Source: Promicromonosporaceae bacterium (GTDB taxonomy: Bacteria > Actinomycetota > Actinomycetes > Actinomycetales > Cellulomonadaceae). Taken from it: DNA of 54,109 nucleotides. Shown here piece after piece: positions 41,238 through 49,412 of this stretch. Within the stretch, counting starts at the first letter, position 1, and each line of letters starts with the position of its first letter. The notes under the pieces are model-generated. The model worked only from the letters and a program-made list of their open reading frames with translations, was not told the origin of the DNA and searched no databases. The position numbers and the translations under genes are program-made. The DNA lies in contig WQZL01000001.1 in assembly GCA_009780755.1 (NCBI GenBank), positions 1 to 54,109 of the forward strand, given 5' to 3'.

Positions 41238-42564
41238 AGGCGGCTGTCAGGCCGAGTTCCAGGTCGGCCAGGATGTCATCGATGTGTTCTAGGCCCACCG
41301 AGAGGCGCACCAGGCCCGGCGAAACCCCGGCCGCGCGCTGCTCGGCGGTGGAGAGCTGGGAGTGCGTGGTGGACGCCGGATGAATCACCAGCGAACGCAC
41401 GTCACCGATGTTTGCCACGTTTGAGTGCAGCTTGAGCGCCGAGACGAAGTTCTGTCCGGCCGCGCGAGCCACCTCGTCGTCGGCGGCCGCAAACTCAAAC
41501 CCGATCACCGAACCGGCGCCCTTCGGCAAGTATTTACGCGCGTTGGCATGCCACGGAGAGGAGGGCAGGTCGGCGCAGTGCACCACCGCCACCTCGGGTC
41601 GCTCGTCGAGCCACCTGGCCACCTTCAGCGTGTTCTCGATATGCCGCTCCATCCGCAGGGAGAGCGTTTCGATGCCCTGAGCCAACAGGAACGCATTCAG
41701 CGGCGAAACCGCCGGCCCCAGGTCGCGCAGCAGCTGCACGCGGGCCTTTAGGCCATAAGCCACATTCGCGCCGAATAGCCCACCCACGCCCAGATCGCGG
41801 GCGAAGACCAGGCCGTTGTAGGAGGGGTCGGGCTGGTTGAAGCCGGGGAACTTTTCGGGGTGCAGCGCATAGTCGAAGGTGCCGCCGTCCACGATGGCCC
41901 CGCCGATGGACGAGCCGTGTCCGCCTAAGAACTTCGTGGTGGAGTGCACCACCACATCGGCGCCGAACTCGATTGGCCTGAGCAGGTAGGGGGAGGGCAC
42001 CGTGTTATCTACGATCAGCGGCACCCCGGCGTCGTGCGCGATGTCCGCGACGGTTTCGATGTCCAGCACATCGCACTTCGGGTTTGGCACGCTCTCGGCA
42101 AAGAGCGCCTTCGTGTTCGGCTTGATGGCATCGCGCCACTGCTGCGGATCGTGCGGGCTGGTAACGAATGTGGTCTCGATGCCCAGCTTGGGGAACGTAT
42201 TGTGCAGCAGGTTGTATGTGCCGCCGTACAGCGATGACGACGAAACTACGTGGTCACCCGCCTCGGCGACGTTCAGCAGCGCCAGATGGATCGCGGCCGC
42301 ACCGGAGGCAACGAGCAGCGCGCCGACGCCGCCCTCCAGGTCGGCGATTCGGTTCTCCACCACCTCGGTGGTGGGGTTGCCGATCCGGGTGTAGATGGGG
42401 CCGAGGTCTTTTAGGGCGAACCTGTCGGCGGCCACCTCCGCAGAGGGGAAGACGAACGAGGTGCTTTGATATATGGGCAGGGCGCGGGCGCCGGTTTGGG
42501 AATCGGGGGTCTGGCCGGCGTGAATCTGGCGGGTTTCAAAAGCCCAGTTGGCTTGGGTGGTCAT
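41230..42564 (-). CDS. metY: O-acetylhomoserine sulfhydrylase
   Basis: A 444-aa PLP enzyme that makes homocysteine (or methionine) from O-acetylhomoserine and sulfide (or methanethiol). The PLP lysine lies in VVHSTTKFLGGHGSSIGG near residue 210, and PLP contacts are in SSSLYGGTYNLL and FAESVPNPKCDVLDIE. The ATG at 42564 has AAGGAG upstream. Exactly this ribosome binding site is complementary to a sequence in the 160-nt leader, next to a short Cys/Met leader peptide. It is first in the metYX operon. Confidence 0.95.
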   Translation of the reverse strand: MTTQANWAFETRQIHAGQTPDSQTGARALPIYQSTSFVFPSAEVAADRFALKDLGPIYTRIGNPTTEVVENRIADLEGGVGALLVASGAAAIHLALLNVAEAGDHVVSSSSLYGGTYNLLHNTFPKLGIETTFVTSPHDPQQWRDAIKPNTKALFAESVPNPKCDVLDIETVADIAHDAGVPLIVDNTVPSPYLLRPIEFGADVVVHSTTKFLGGHGSSIGGAIVDGGTFDYALHPEKFPGFNQPDPSYNGLVFARDLGVGGLFGANVAYGLKARVQLLRDLGPAVSPLNAFLLAQGIETLSLRMERHIENTLKVARWLDERPEVAVVHCADLPSSPWHANARKYLPKGAGSVIGFEFAAADDEVARAAGQNFVSALKLHSNVANIGDVRSLVIHPASTTHSQLSTAEQRAAGVSPGLVRLSVGLEHIDDILADLELGLTAACG

Positions 42565-42565
42565 G

Positions 42566-42704
42566 GGTTTCTCCTTGGCGATGAAGTGGTTAGCTTGGTT
42601 AGCCGCGAGACACCCAGGCGAGAAGCCTGCAAGTCGTCAGGGGTGCTTCGCAGCGGACGTGGCGCACGCGAAGCCGGAGAAACCGGGCAGGCGAACGTGC
42701 GCTT
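42566..42704 (-). promoter_or_regulatory. Structured metY leader with anti-Shine-Dalgarno
   Basis: On the minus strand, GGTTTCTCC (42684-42676) is perfectly complementary to GGAGAAACC (42574-42566), which is the metY ribosome binding site region. The anti-site lies inside a hairpin with arms GCGCACG (42702-42696) and CGTGCGC (42668-42662) that begins 3 nt after the leader peptide stop. A further hairpin has CACCC/GGGTG outer (42641-42645 with 42611-42615) and AGGC/GCCT inner arms. It does not match the SAM riboswitch patterns I know. Confidence 0.65.
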
Positions 42705-42728
42705 TCAGGAGCACATTCGGCAGAACAT
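42705..42728 (-). CDS. Leader peptide MFCRMCS upstream of metY
   Basis: A 7-codon ORF (ATG TTC TGC CGA ATG TGC TCC TGA) with two Cys and two Met codons. TAACCT (42736-42741) ends 7 nt before the ATG, the same leaderless spacing as many genes here, so the peptide would start at the 5' end of the message. Ribosome pausing at its Cys or Met codons could decide the folding of the leader downstream. Leaderless cysteine-rich leader peptides controlling sulfur genes are known in mycobacteria; the link here is by analogy. Confidence 0.6.
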   Translation of the reverse strand: MFCRMCS

Positions 42729-42783
42729 GTGGAGAAGGTTAGCGTATTTTCGGGACGAATGAGTTTCGAGCCGTGCCGGGCGC

Positions 42784-42789
42784 TAACGT
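42784..42789 (+). promoter_or_regulatory. -10 hexamer TAACGT of the NlpC/P60 gene
   Basis: TAACGT ends 7 nt before the GTG at 42797, which selects this GTG over the in-frame GTG codons at 42773 and 42788. It implies a leaderless message. Confidence 0.5.
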
Positions 42790-42796
42790 GACTAGC

Positions 42797-44272
42797 GTGT
42801 CAGCGAGCCATCTACCTCTGTCAGCGCCTCGGCGCCGCCCTAGGGCGCGACTGATTGGTGCATGCGTGCTGAGTGGCCTGCTTCTCGGTGGGGTTGCGGC
42901 CCCGGTGGCCGCCTTCCCGGACGAGGATCCTGCACTGGCCGCCGCTCAGGCGGCCGAGCGCGCCACCGCTGGACAGGTGGCCCAAGCCGAGCAGGAGATC
43001 GACGCGTTGCGGGTCGAGGTGGCCGCAGCCGAGGAGGTGGTGGCCACCGCCGCCGAGAACTACACGGAAGCCTCCGTGCTGGTTGACGCCGCCGCCGTCG
43101 CCCTAGCTACGGCCGAGACTGAGGCTGCGGAGGCCGCCGAGCGCGAGAGCGAATCGCGCAGTCGCCTCGTCGAATCTTTCCGGAGGCAGACCCGCAACGG
43201 CGCCCCAAATGCGATGTCGATGATTACCGGCGCCACCGACTTATCCGACGTGATTTCCCAGGGAGCCGCCCAACGGGCGGCCAGCCGTCAGCTGGTCGCG
43301 GTGCTTACCGAAGCCATGACGGCGCGAGCTGCCGCCACTGCCGCGGGGGTCAGGTGGGAGGCGGCCAGCGAGGTATATCAAGAGGCGTCAGAAGCCGCGC
43401 TGGCCGCTCTGGAGATCGCCTATGAGGCGCAGGTTGCGCTGGAGGCGCGGCAAGCGGCTGCGGAGGCGCGACGGGATGCGCTGATCGTTGAGCTGGCCGG
43501 ACTGCGGCAGACCACGGTCGCAATCGAGCGGCAACGGCAGGACGAGCGCGAGCGCATCGCCGCCGAGGAGGAGGCCCAGCGGATTCGCGACGAGCTGGCG
43601 AATCAGGCGCAGCCGACCCCCACGCCCACCCCCACCGCAACACCCACCCCGTCGCCGTCACCGACCGCAACCCCATCACCTTCGCCAACCAGCACACCGA
43701 CGGCTTCACCAACCAGCACACCGACGGCTTCACCAACCAGCACGCCGACGGCTTCACCGCCTAGCACGCCTACGGCCACGCCGTCTCCGACGGCCTCGCC
43801 ATCGCCTTCGCCAGCCCCATCGCCAGAGGTGACACCCACCCCGTCACCTCCCCCTTCGCCGCAGCCAACCCCGGCCCCCGGCGGCACTAGCCGAGGCACG
43901 GCAGCGCAGGGACAGGCGGCCGTGGAGTGGGCGCGGGCTAGGCTCGGCGAGCCGTATCAGTGGGGTGGCACCGGCAATCCTGGTTGGGATTGTTCCGGGC
44001 TTACCCAGGCGGCCTGGCTCGCTCAAGGCGTCAACATCACACGCACCTCGCGTTCGCAGTGGCACGCCGTGGGCAGGGTGGAACTGACCGAGCTGCGGCC
44101 CGGTGACCTGCTGTTCTGGGCTAGCAACCCGGCCAACCCAGCCACCATCAACCATGTGGCGATTTACGCGGGCGGCGGTATGCAGATTCATGCCCCGCGA
44201 CCGGGCGTGCCGGTCGAAGAGGTACCGGTTCGTTGGACCGCCAACATGATGTCTTTTGCTGGTCGCCCATAA
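42797..44272 (+). CDS. Secreted NlpC/P60 peptidoglycan endopeptidase (RipA-like)
   Basis: A 491-aa exported cell-wall hydrolase. Signal peptide (RLIGACVLSGLLLGGVAAPVA), then a long Ala/Glu-rich coiled coil (about 45-275), as in RipA and other division hydrolases, where it holds the enzyme inactive until activated. A Pro/Thr/Ser linker of about 90 residues includes three 24-bp tandem units (43685-43756). The C-terminal NlpC/P60 domain has the catalytic Cys in PGWDCSGLTQAAWL and His in TINHVAIYAGGG. It cuts the peptide stems of peptidoglycan. Downstream are two surface protein genes. Confidence 0.9.
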   Translation: MSASHLPLSAPRRRPRARLIGACVLSGLLLGGVAAPVAAFPDEDPALAAAQAAERATAGQVAQAEQEIDALRVEVAAAEEVVATAAENYTEASVLVDAAAVALATAETEAAEAAERESESRSRLVESFRRQTRNGAPNAMSMITGATDLSDVISQGAAQRAASRQLVAVLTEAMTARAAATAAGVRWEAASEVYQEASEAALAALEIAYEAQVALEARQAAAEARRDALIVELAGLRQTTVAIERQRQDERERIAAEEEAQRIRDELANQAQPTPTPTPTATPTPSPSPTATPSPSPTSTPTASPTSTPTASPTSTPTASPPSTPTATPSPTASPSPSPAPSPEVTPTPSPPPSPQPTPAPGGTSRGTAAQGQAAVEWARARLGEPYQWGGTGNPGWDCSGLTQAAWLAQGVNITRTSRSQWHAVGRVELTELRPGDLLFWASNPANPATINHVAIYAGGGMQIHAPRPGVPVEEVPVRWTANMMSFAGRP

Positions 44273-44349
44273 CTGCCCGGTGGCCACCCGTCAAGCGTCG
44301 TTTGGCGACGCTCTACCATCCGATATTGGCCAGATGTTGTTGGGCTGGA

Positions 44350-44379
44350 TTGACCTGAGCCAGGGTGGGCGGGTTAGTT
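44350..44379 (+). promoter_or_regulatory. Promoter of the first RCC1/SLH gene
   Basis: TTGACC (44350-44355), an 18-nt spacer and TTAGTT (44374-44379), with the ATG 6 nt later. The same arrangement, with the same hexamers and spacing, precedes the paralogue at 46601-46630. Confidence 0.65.
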
Positions 44380-44385
44380 GTTTCT

Positions 44386-46560
44386 ATGGTTATCCCCAGG
44401 AGTTATGTCCGACGTTCACGAGTCCGTTTCCGGGTGATTGTTGCTGCCGCCGTGGCTGCTGCCTTAGCTTTCCCGCTTGCCCCAGCGGTCGCGGCTCCCG
44501 TGGATCCTGCCGCTGAGCAAGTCATCGCCGCGATTTCCGCAGGCACTTCTCATTCGATGACATTGCGTTCCAATGGTTTTGTGTATGCCTGGGGTGATAA
44601 CAGGAGTGGTCGGCTGGGTGATGGCACCACTATTGCTAGGCATACTCCGGTGCGGGTATTGACCGACGTGACCGCGATTTCCGCCGGCGGCTCACATTCG
44701 ATGGCGCTGCGTTCTGATGGCTCCCTGTACACCTGGGGGAGTAACGCTAGTGGGCAGTTGGGTGATGGCACCACGATTGAGCAGCATGAACCGATGCGGG
44801 TGTTGACCGGGGTGACGGCGATTTCCGCCGGGGGCTCATATTCGATGGCGCTGCGTTCTGATGGCTCCCTGTACACCTGGGGAAGCAACGGGTGGGGGCA
44901 GTTGGGGGATGGCACCACCAATGAACGGCGTACTCCGGTGCGGGTGTTGACCGGGGTGACGGCGATTTCCGCCGGCGACATGCATTCGATGGCGCTACGT
45001 TCTGATGGCTCCCTATACACCTGGGGGAATAACGCTAGTGGGCGGTTGGGTGATGGCACCACCAATGATCGGTATACCCCAGTGCGGGTGTTAACCGAGG
45101 TAACGACGATTTCCGCAGGTTGGATACATTCGATGGCGTTGCGTTCTGATGGCTCCCTGTACACCTGGGGAGGAAACCTGGCTGGGCAACTGGGGGATGG
45201 CACCACCAATGCCAGGCATATTCCGGTGCAGGTGTTGACCGGGGTGACCGCGATTTCTAACAATAACGCGCATTCGATGGCATTGCGTTCTGATGGTTCC
45301 CTGTACACCTGGGGGGACAACTTTGGCGGACGGTTGGGGGATGGCACCACCAATGACCGGCATACTCCGGTGCAGGTGTTGACCGGGGTGACGGGGATTT
45401 CTGCTGGCGGCATGCATTCGATTGCCTTGCGTTCTGATGGCTTTGTGTATGCCTGGGGTGGTAACGGCTTCGGGGAATTGGGGGATGGCACCACCGATGA
45501 CCGGCATACTCCGGTGCGAGTGCGCGGTGTTGGCGGTGTTGGTCATCTGAACCTGGCTAATTCGGTCGTGGTTACCTTGGCGGATGGTGGTTCTGGTTCG
45601 GCTTCGCCTACTGCGGCGGTTGCTGGTGCTCCGGTGGCCTTGACGGCAACGCCTGATGCTGGTCAGCGGTTTGTGCGGTGGGAGGTAACACCGAATGTGG
45701 TGTGGGCTGATGGTTCTTCGGCCACGACTAACCCGGCAACGTTTGCAATGCCAGCTAGCGCGGTGACGGTAACTCCAGTGTTTGCGACACTCCCGACATC
45801 AACCCCAACCCCAACCCCAACCCCAACCCCAACTCCGACGCCGACCCCTACGCCAACTCCAACCCCAACCCCGACTCCGACCTCAACCCCAACTCCAACT
45901 CCAACCCCTACGCCAACTCCAACTCCAACCCCACCGCCCCCGGCATTTGGGTGGGTATGCCCGGCCACGGCGAGGTTTACCGATGTTGGGGTTGGTTCTC
46001 AGTTTCATTGCTACATCGAGTGGTTGGCGGCCACCGGGATCACTACGGGTTGGGCTGATGGCACGTTTCGCCCCGGAGCCAACGTAGAACGTCAGGCTAT
46101 GGCCGCGTTCCTCTACCGGGGCCTAGCAAGCTCGGCCGGGTTTACCACTCCTAGCGCCGCGACGTTCAACGACAAGAACCTGACGGATACGTTCTTCCGT
46201 AATGTGGAGTGGCTAGCTAGCTCGGGTATTACTCGTGGTTGGGATATGGGTACCCACTGGGAGTTCCGTCCCGGAGCCAATGTTGAGCGTCAGGCTATGG
46301 CCGCGTTCCTCTACCGTGCGGCTGGTTCCCCGGCGTTTACTGCCCCTGCTACGGCTACGTTTAGTGATGTTCCGGTGGGTGCAGCGTTCTTCCGGGAGAT
46401 TGAGTGGCTGTACTCCACCGGCATCACCACCGGCTGGGATCTAGGTACTCACCGCGAGTTCCGTCCCGGAGCCAATGTTGAGCGTCAGGCGATGGCCGCG
46501 TTCTTGTCCCGCGCCTTCAACAACGGCCACCTGAGCGACGCTCACCTCAACCGCCCGTAA
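44386..46560 (+). CDS. Surface protein with seven RCC1 repeats and three SLH domains (paralogue 1)
   Basis: A 724-aa secreted protein. The signal peptide (RVIVAAAVAAALAFPLAPAVA) is followed by seven RCC1 repeats of about 50 residues (SMALRSDGSLYTWG units) that should close into one seven-bladed propeller. Then come an InlB-like Ig repeat (VALTATPDAGQRFVRWEVTP), a Pro-Thr tract of about 50 residues and three S-layer homology domains (GITTGWADGTFRPGANVERQ). The SLH part would hold it to the cell wall and present the propeller. The ATG at 44386 is chosen over GTG 44365 because the promoter TTAGTT lies 6 nt before it. The ligand is unknown. Confidence 0.85.
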   Translation: MVIPRSYVRRSRVRFRVIVAAAVAAALAFPLAPAVAAPVDPAAEQVIAAISAGTSHSMTLRSNGFVYAWGDNRSGRLGDGTTIARHTPVRVLTDVTAISAGGSHSMALRSDGSLYTWGSNASGQLGDGTTIEQHEPMRVLTGVTAISAGGSYSMALRSDGSLYTWGSNGWGQLGDGTTNERRTPVRVLTGVTAISAGDMHSMALRSDGSLYTWGNNASGRLGDGTTNDRYTPVRVLTEVTTISAGWIHSMALRSDGSLYTWGGNLAGQLGDGTTNARHIPVQVLTGVTAISNNNAHSMALRSDGSLYTWGDNFGGRLGDGTTNDRHTPVQVLTGVTGISAGGMHSIALRSDGFVYAWGGNGFGELGDGTTDDRHTPVRVRGVGGVGHLNLANSVVVTLADGGSGSASPTAAVAGAPVALTATPDAGQRFVRWEVTPNVVWADGSSATTNPATFAMPASAVTVTPVFATLPTSTPTPTPTPTPTPTPTPTPTPTPTPTPTSTPTPTPTPTPTPTPTPPPPAFGWVCPATARFTDVGVGSQFHCYIEWLAATGITTGWADGTFRPGANVERQAMAAFLYRGLASSAGFTTPSAATFNDKNLTDTFFRNVEWLASSGITRGWDMGTHWEFRPGANVERQAMAAFLYRAAGSPAFTAPATATFSDVPVGAAFFREIEWLYSTGITTGWDLGTHREFRPGANVERQAMAAFLSRAFNNGHLSDAHLNRP
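45799..45941 (+). repeat. Hexamer-type CCAACC/CCGACC repeat coding Pro-Thr
   Basis: About 140 bp of near-perfect C-A-rich hexamers encodes an almost pure Pro-Thr stretch. The paralogue has only a short version (48069-48110). Slippage changes length by multiples of 6 bp and keeps the frame, so the linker can vary in length without loss of function. Confidence 0.8.
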
Positions 46561-46600
46561 CTAACCCTTGTTTGATGTTGTTCGTTTTGTGGCTAGGGGG

Positions 46601-46630
46601 TTGACCTAGGCTGTGGTGGGAGGGTTAGTT
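46601..46630 (+). promoter_or_regulatory. Promoter of the second RCC1/SLH gene
   Basis: TTGACC (46601-46606), an 18-nt spacer and TTAGTT (46625-46630), 6 nt before the ATG at 46637. The matching layout in the paralogue shows that the promoter was duplicated with the gene. Confidence 0.65.
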
Positions 46631-46636
46631 GTCTGC

Positions 46637-48748
46637 ATGGTTATCCGCAGGCGTTCTGTTCGACGTTCACAAGTCTCTTTCCGGGCGATTGGTGCTGCCA
46701 CCTTGGCTGTCGCCTTAGCCCTCCCGTTTGCTTCGGCGGTCGCGGCGCCCGTGGCTCCTACCTCTAAGCAAGGCATCGCCACTATTTCCGCAGGCAGCGC
46801 TTGGTTTTCGATGGCGTTGCGTTCCGATGGCTCCCTGTACACCTGGGGAAGCAACGAGTGGGGGCAGTTGGGTGATGGCACCATCACTGGCCGTCATACT
46901 CCGGCGCGGGTGTTGACCGAGGTGACGGCGATTTCCGCGGGCAGCGCACATTCGATGGCATTGCGTTCTGATGGTTCCCTGTACGCCTGGGGGGCTAACT
47001 GGATTGGACAGTTGGGTGATGGCACTACCGCCTCCGGAGTGCCTACTCCGGTGCGGGTGTTGACCGGGGTGACGGCGATTTCCGCCGGCGGCTCACATTC
47101 GATGGCGTTGCGTTCTGATGGCTCCCTGTACGCCTGGGGCACAAACCAGGTGGGGCAGGTGGGTGATGGCACTAACGACATCGGAATACTTACTCCGGTG
47201 CGGGTGTTGACCGGGGTGACGGCGATTTCCGCCGGCGGCTCGCATTCGATGGCATTGCGTTCTGATGGCTCCCTGTACACCTGGGGGGCTAACTGGCGCG
47301 GGCAGGTGGGTGATGGCAGTAACGACTTCGGAATACTTACTCCGGTGCGGGTGTTGACCGGGGTGACGGCGATTTCCGCCGGCGGCTTACACTCGATGGC
47401 GTTGCGTTCTGATGGCTCCTTGTATGCCTGGGGTAGTAACGAATTTGGGCAGTTGGGTGATGGTACTGACGCCCCCGAAAGGCGTACTCCGGTGCGGGTG
47501 TTGACCGGGGTGACGGCGATTTCTGCCGGCGGGCACCATTCGATGGCGTTGCGTTCTGATGGTTCGTTGTACGCCTGGGGAAACAATGAGAGCGGGCAGG
47601 TGGGTGATGGCAGCACCACTGACCGGGCTACTCCGGTGCGGGTGTTGACCGAGGTGACCGCGATTTCTACAAGCATCAGCCATTCGATGGCGTTGCGTTC
47701 TGATGGGTTTGTGTATGCCTGGGGTGGTAACAGGTACGGGGGGTTGGGTGATGGCACCACCGATGACCGGCCTACTCCGGTGCGGGTGCTGGGGCCTGAG
47801 GGTGTTGGTTATCTGAACCTGATGGTTCACCCGATCGCGGTTGACACGGCTCTTGGTGGTACGGCTTTGGCTACACCTGCTGCCGAGGCCGTGGGGAGGC
47901 CGGTGGTACTGACGGCAACACCTGCCGCTGGTCAGCAGTTTGTGCGGTGGGAGGTAACCCCGGACGTGGCATGGGCTACCGGTTCTTCAGCCACGACTAA
48001 CCCGGCAACGCTTGTGATGCCAGCTAGCGCGGTGACGGTAACTCCGGTGTTTGCAGAACTCCCGGCAGCCACGCCAACCCCAACCCCAACCCCGACTCCG
48101 ACCCTGACGCCGCCAACATCTGGGTGGGAGTGCCCGAGTACGGCCAGGTTTACCGATGTTGAAGTTGGTTCTCAGTTCCACTGTCACATTGAGTGGCTGG
48201 CGGCTACCGGGATTACTACTGGTTGGGCTGATGGCACGTTCCGTCCCGGAGCCAACGTAGAACGCCAAGCGATGGCCGCGTTCCTCTACCGGGGCCTAGC
48301 AAACTCGGCCGGGTTTTCCACCCCAGGCACGACAACGTTTAGCGACAAGAACCCAACTGATACGTTCTTCCGTAACGTCGAATGGCTAGCCAGCTCGGGT
48401 ATTACTCGCGGCTGGGACATGGGTACCCACTGGGAGTTTCGTCCGGGGGCTAATGTGGAGCGTCAGGCGATGGCCGCGTTCCTCTATCGAGCGGCTGGCT
48501 CTCCGGTGTTTACCGCCCCTGTTACGGCTACGTTTAGCGACGTCCCGGTAGGTGCAGCGTTCTTCCGAGAGATCGAGTGGCTGTACTCCACCGGCATCAC
48601 CACCGGCTGGGACCTAGGAGAGTTCCGACCCATAGACACAGTAGAACGCCAAGCTATGGCCGCATTCCTCTACCGCGCCTTCAACAACGGCTACCTAAAC
48701 GACACCCACCTCAACCACCCGTTTGGTCCCCTCCCGTTGGTTGAGTAG
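46637..48748 (+). CDS. Surface protein with seven RCC1 repeats and three SLH domains (paralogue 2)
   Basis: A 703-aa paralogue of the preceding gene with the same order: signal peptide, seven RCC1 repeats, one InlB-like repeat (VVLTATPAAGQQFVRWEVTP), a short Pro-Thr linker and three SLH domains. Repeats differ mainly at the loop after the conserved WG (ANWIGQ, TNQVGQ, ANWRGQ, SNEFGQ), which lies on the propeller face and may set the ligand. The Pro-Thr linker is about 14 residues versus 50 in the first copy. The last SLH block is slightly changed (GEFRPIDTVERQ). Probably a recent tandem duplication. Confidence 0.85.
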   Translation: MVIRRRSVRRSQVSFRAIGAATLAVALALPFASAVAAPVAPTSKQGIATISAGSAWFSMALRSDGSLYTWGSNEWGQLGDGTITGRHTPARVLTEVTAISAGSAHSMALRSDGSLYAWGANWIGQLGDGTTASGVPTPVRVLTGVTAISAGGSHSMALRSDGSLYAWGTNQVGQVGDGTNDIGILTPVRVLTGVTAISAGGSHSMALRSDGSLYTWGANWRGQVGDGSNDFGILTPVRVLTGVTAISAGGLHSMALRSDGSLYAWGSNEFGQLGDGTDAPERRTPVRVLTGVTAISAGGHHSMALRSDGSLYAWGNNESGQVGDGSTTDRATPVRVLTEVTAISTSISHSMALRSDGFVYAWGGNRYGGLGDGTTDDRPTPVRVLGPEGVGYLNLMVHPIAVDTALGGTALATPAAEAVGRPVVLTATPAAGQQFVRWEVTPDVAWATGSSATTNPATLVMPASAVTVTPVFAELPAATPTPTPTPTPTLTPPTSGWECPSTARFTDVEVGSQFHCHIEWLAATGITTGWADGTFRPGANVERQAMAAFLYRGLANSAGFSTPGTTTFSDKNPTDTFFRNVEWLASSGITRGWDMGTHWEFRPGANVERQAMAAFLYRAAGSPVFTAPVTATFSDVPVGAAFFREIEWLYSTGITTGWDLGEFRPIDTVERQAMAAFLYRAFNNGYLNDTHLNHPFGPLPLVE

Positions 48749-48759
48749 GGCCACCACCG

Positions 48760-49257
48760 CTACGGCGTGTGGTATCCGGCGTTGCGGGCGCGCTCGAAGG
48801 AGCGCTCGATCTCGGCCTCGGCCTCGGCACGGTCCACCCAATGGGCGCCCTCTACCGATTTGCCCGGCTCCAAGTCCTTATACACCTCGAAGAAGTGCTG
48901 AATCTCCAGGCGGTGGAAGTCGGAGACATCGTCGATGTCCTGCCGCCAGGCGGCGCGTTGCTCGTTGGCGGGCACGCACAGCACCTTGTCGTCGCCGCCA
49001 GCCTCATCGCGCATGCGGAACATGCCCAGCGCCCGCGCCTTAATCAGACAACCGGGGAATGTCGGCTCATCCAGCAGCACCATCGCGTCCAGCGGATCGC
49101 CGTCGTCGCCCAGGGTGCCCTCGATGAAGCCATAGTCGGCGGGGTAGCGCGTGGAGGTGAACAGCATCCGGTCGAGCCGGATGCGGCCGGTGTGATGATC
49201 CACCTCGTACTTGTTGCGCTGCCCCTTGGGAATCTCGATGGTGACGTCGAACTCCAC
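48760..49257 (-). CDS. ppa: Inorganic pyrophosphatase
   Basis: A 165-aa soluble family I pyrophosphatase that hydrolyses PPi and so drives biosynthesis. The active-site Asp cluster is in GDDGDPLDAMVLLDEP, and the substrate-side residues are in YPADYGFIEGTL and GQRNKYEVDH. GTG start with AAGGAG upstream. Divergent from dacB with a 155-bp gap, a conserved actinobacterial arrangement. Confidence 0.95.
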   Translation of the reverse strand: MEFDVTIEIPKGQRNKYEVDHHTGRIRLDRMLFTSTRYPADYGFIEGTLGDDGDPLDAMVLLDEPTFPGCLIKARALGMFRMRDEAGGDDKVLCVPANEQRAAWRQDIDDVSDFHRLEIQHFFEVYKDLEPGKSVEGAHWVDRAEAEAEIERSFERARNAGYHTP

Positions 49258-49412
49258 GATTGCTCCTTAAGCGTGATCTTGTGGGACAAGTCTGCCACGC
49301 CCCGTAAAGATTCGGTGTACCTTTCGGCGCCGAATAACGGCTCCCGACGTGCCACGACGTAACATCGTTGCGGGAAGTGTTAGAACCTTAGGTCACGAGG
49401 GAAGGACAGACG

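Noticed and set aside
42566..42704. Known SAM riboswitch (SAM-I or SAM-IV) upstream of metY
   Set aside because: The conserved core strings of those classes as I know them do not appear; the leader peptide plus anti-site explains the structure better. A covariance scan would settle it.
43685..43756. 24-bp tandem repeat in the NlpC/P60 linker as a mobile element
   Set aside because: It is a simple slippage repeat in a low-complexity Pro/Thr/Ser linker, without palindrome or copies elsewhere in the window.
44550..45494. 314-codon open frame antisense to the first RCC1 gene (and a 288-codon one at 46894-47760)
   Set aside because: They are mirror images of the repeated RCC1 codons; the repeated peptide they encode follows the sense-strand repeats, and no start signal precedes them.
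44530..47800. Regular repeats of about 150 bp that could suggest a CRISPR array
   Set aside because: The units are coding RCC1 blades in frame, far longer than CRISPR repeats, and no cas genes are present.
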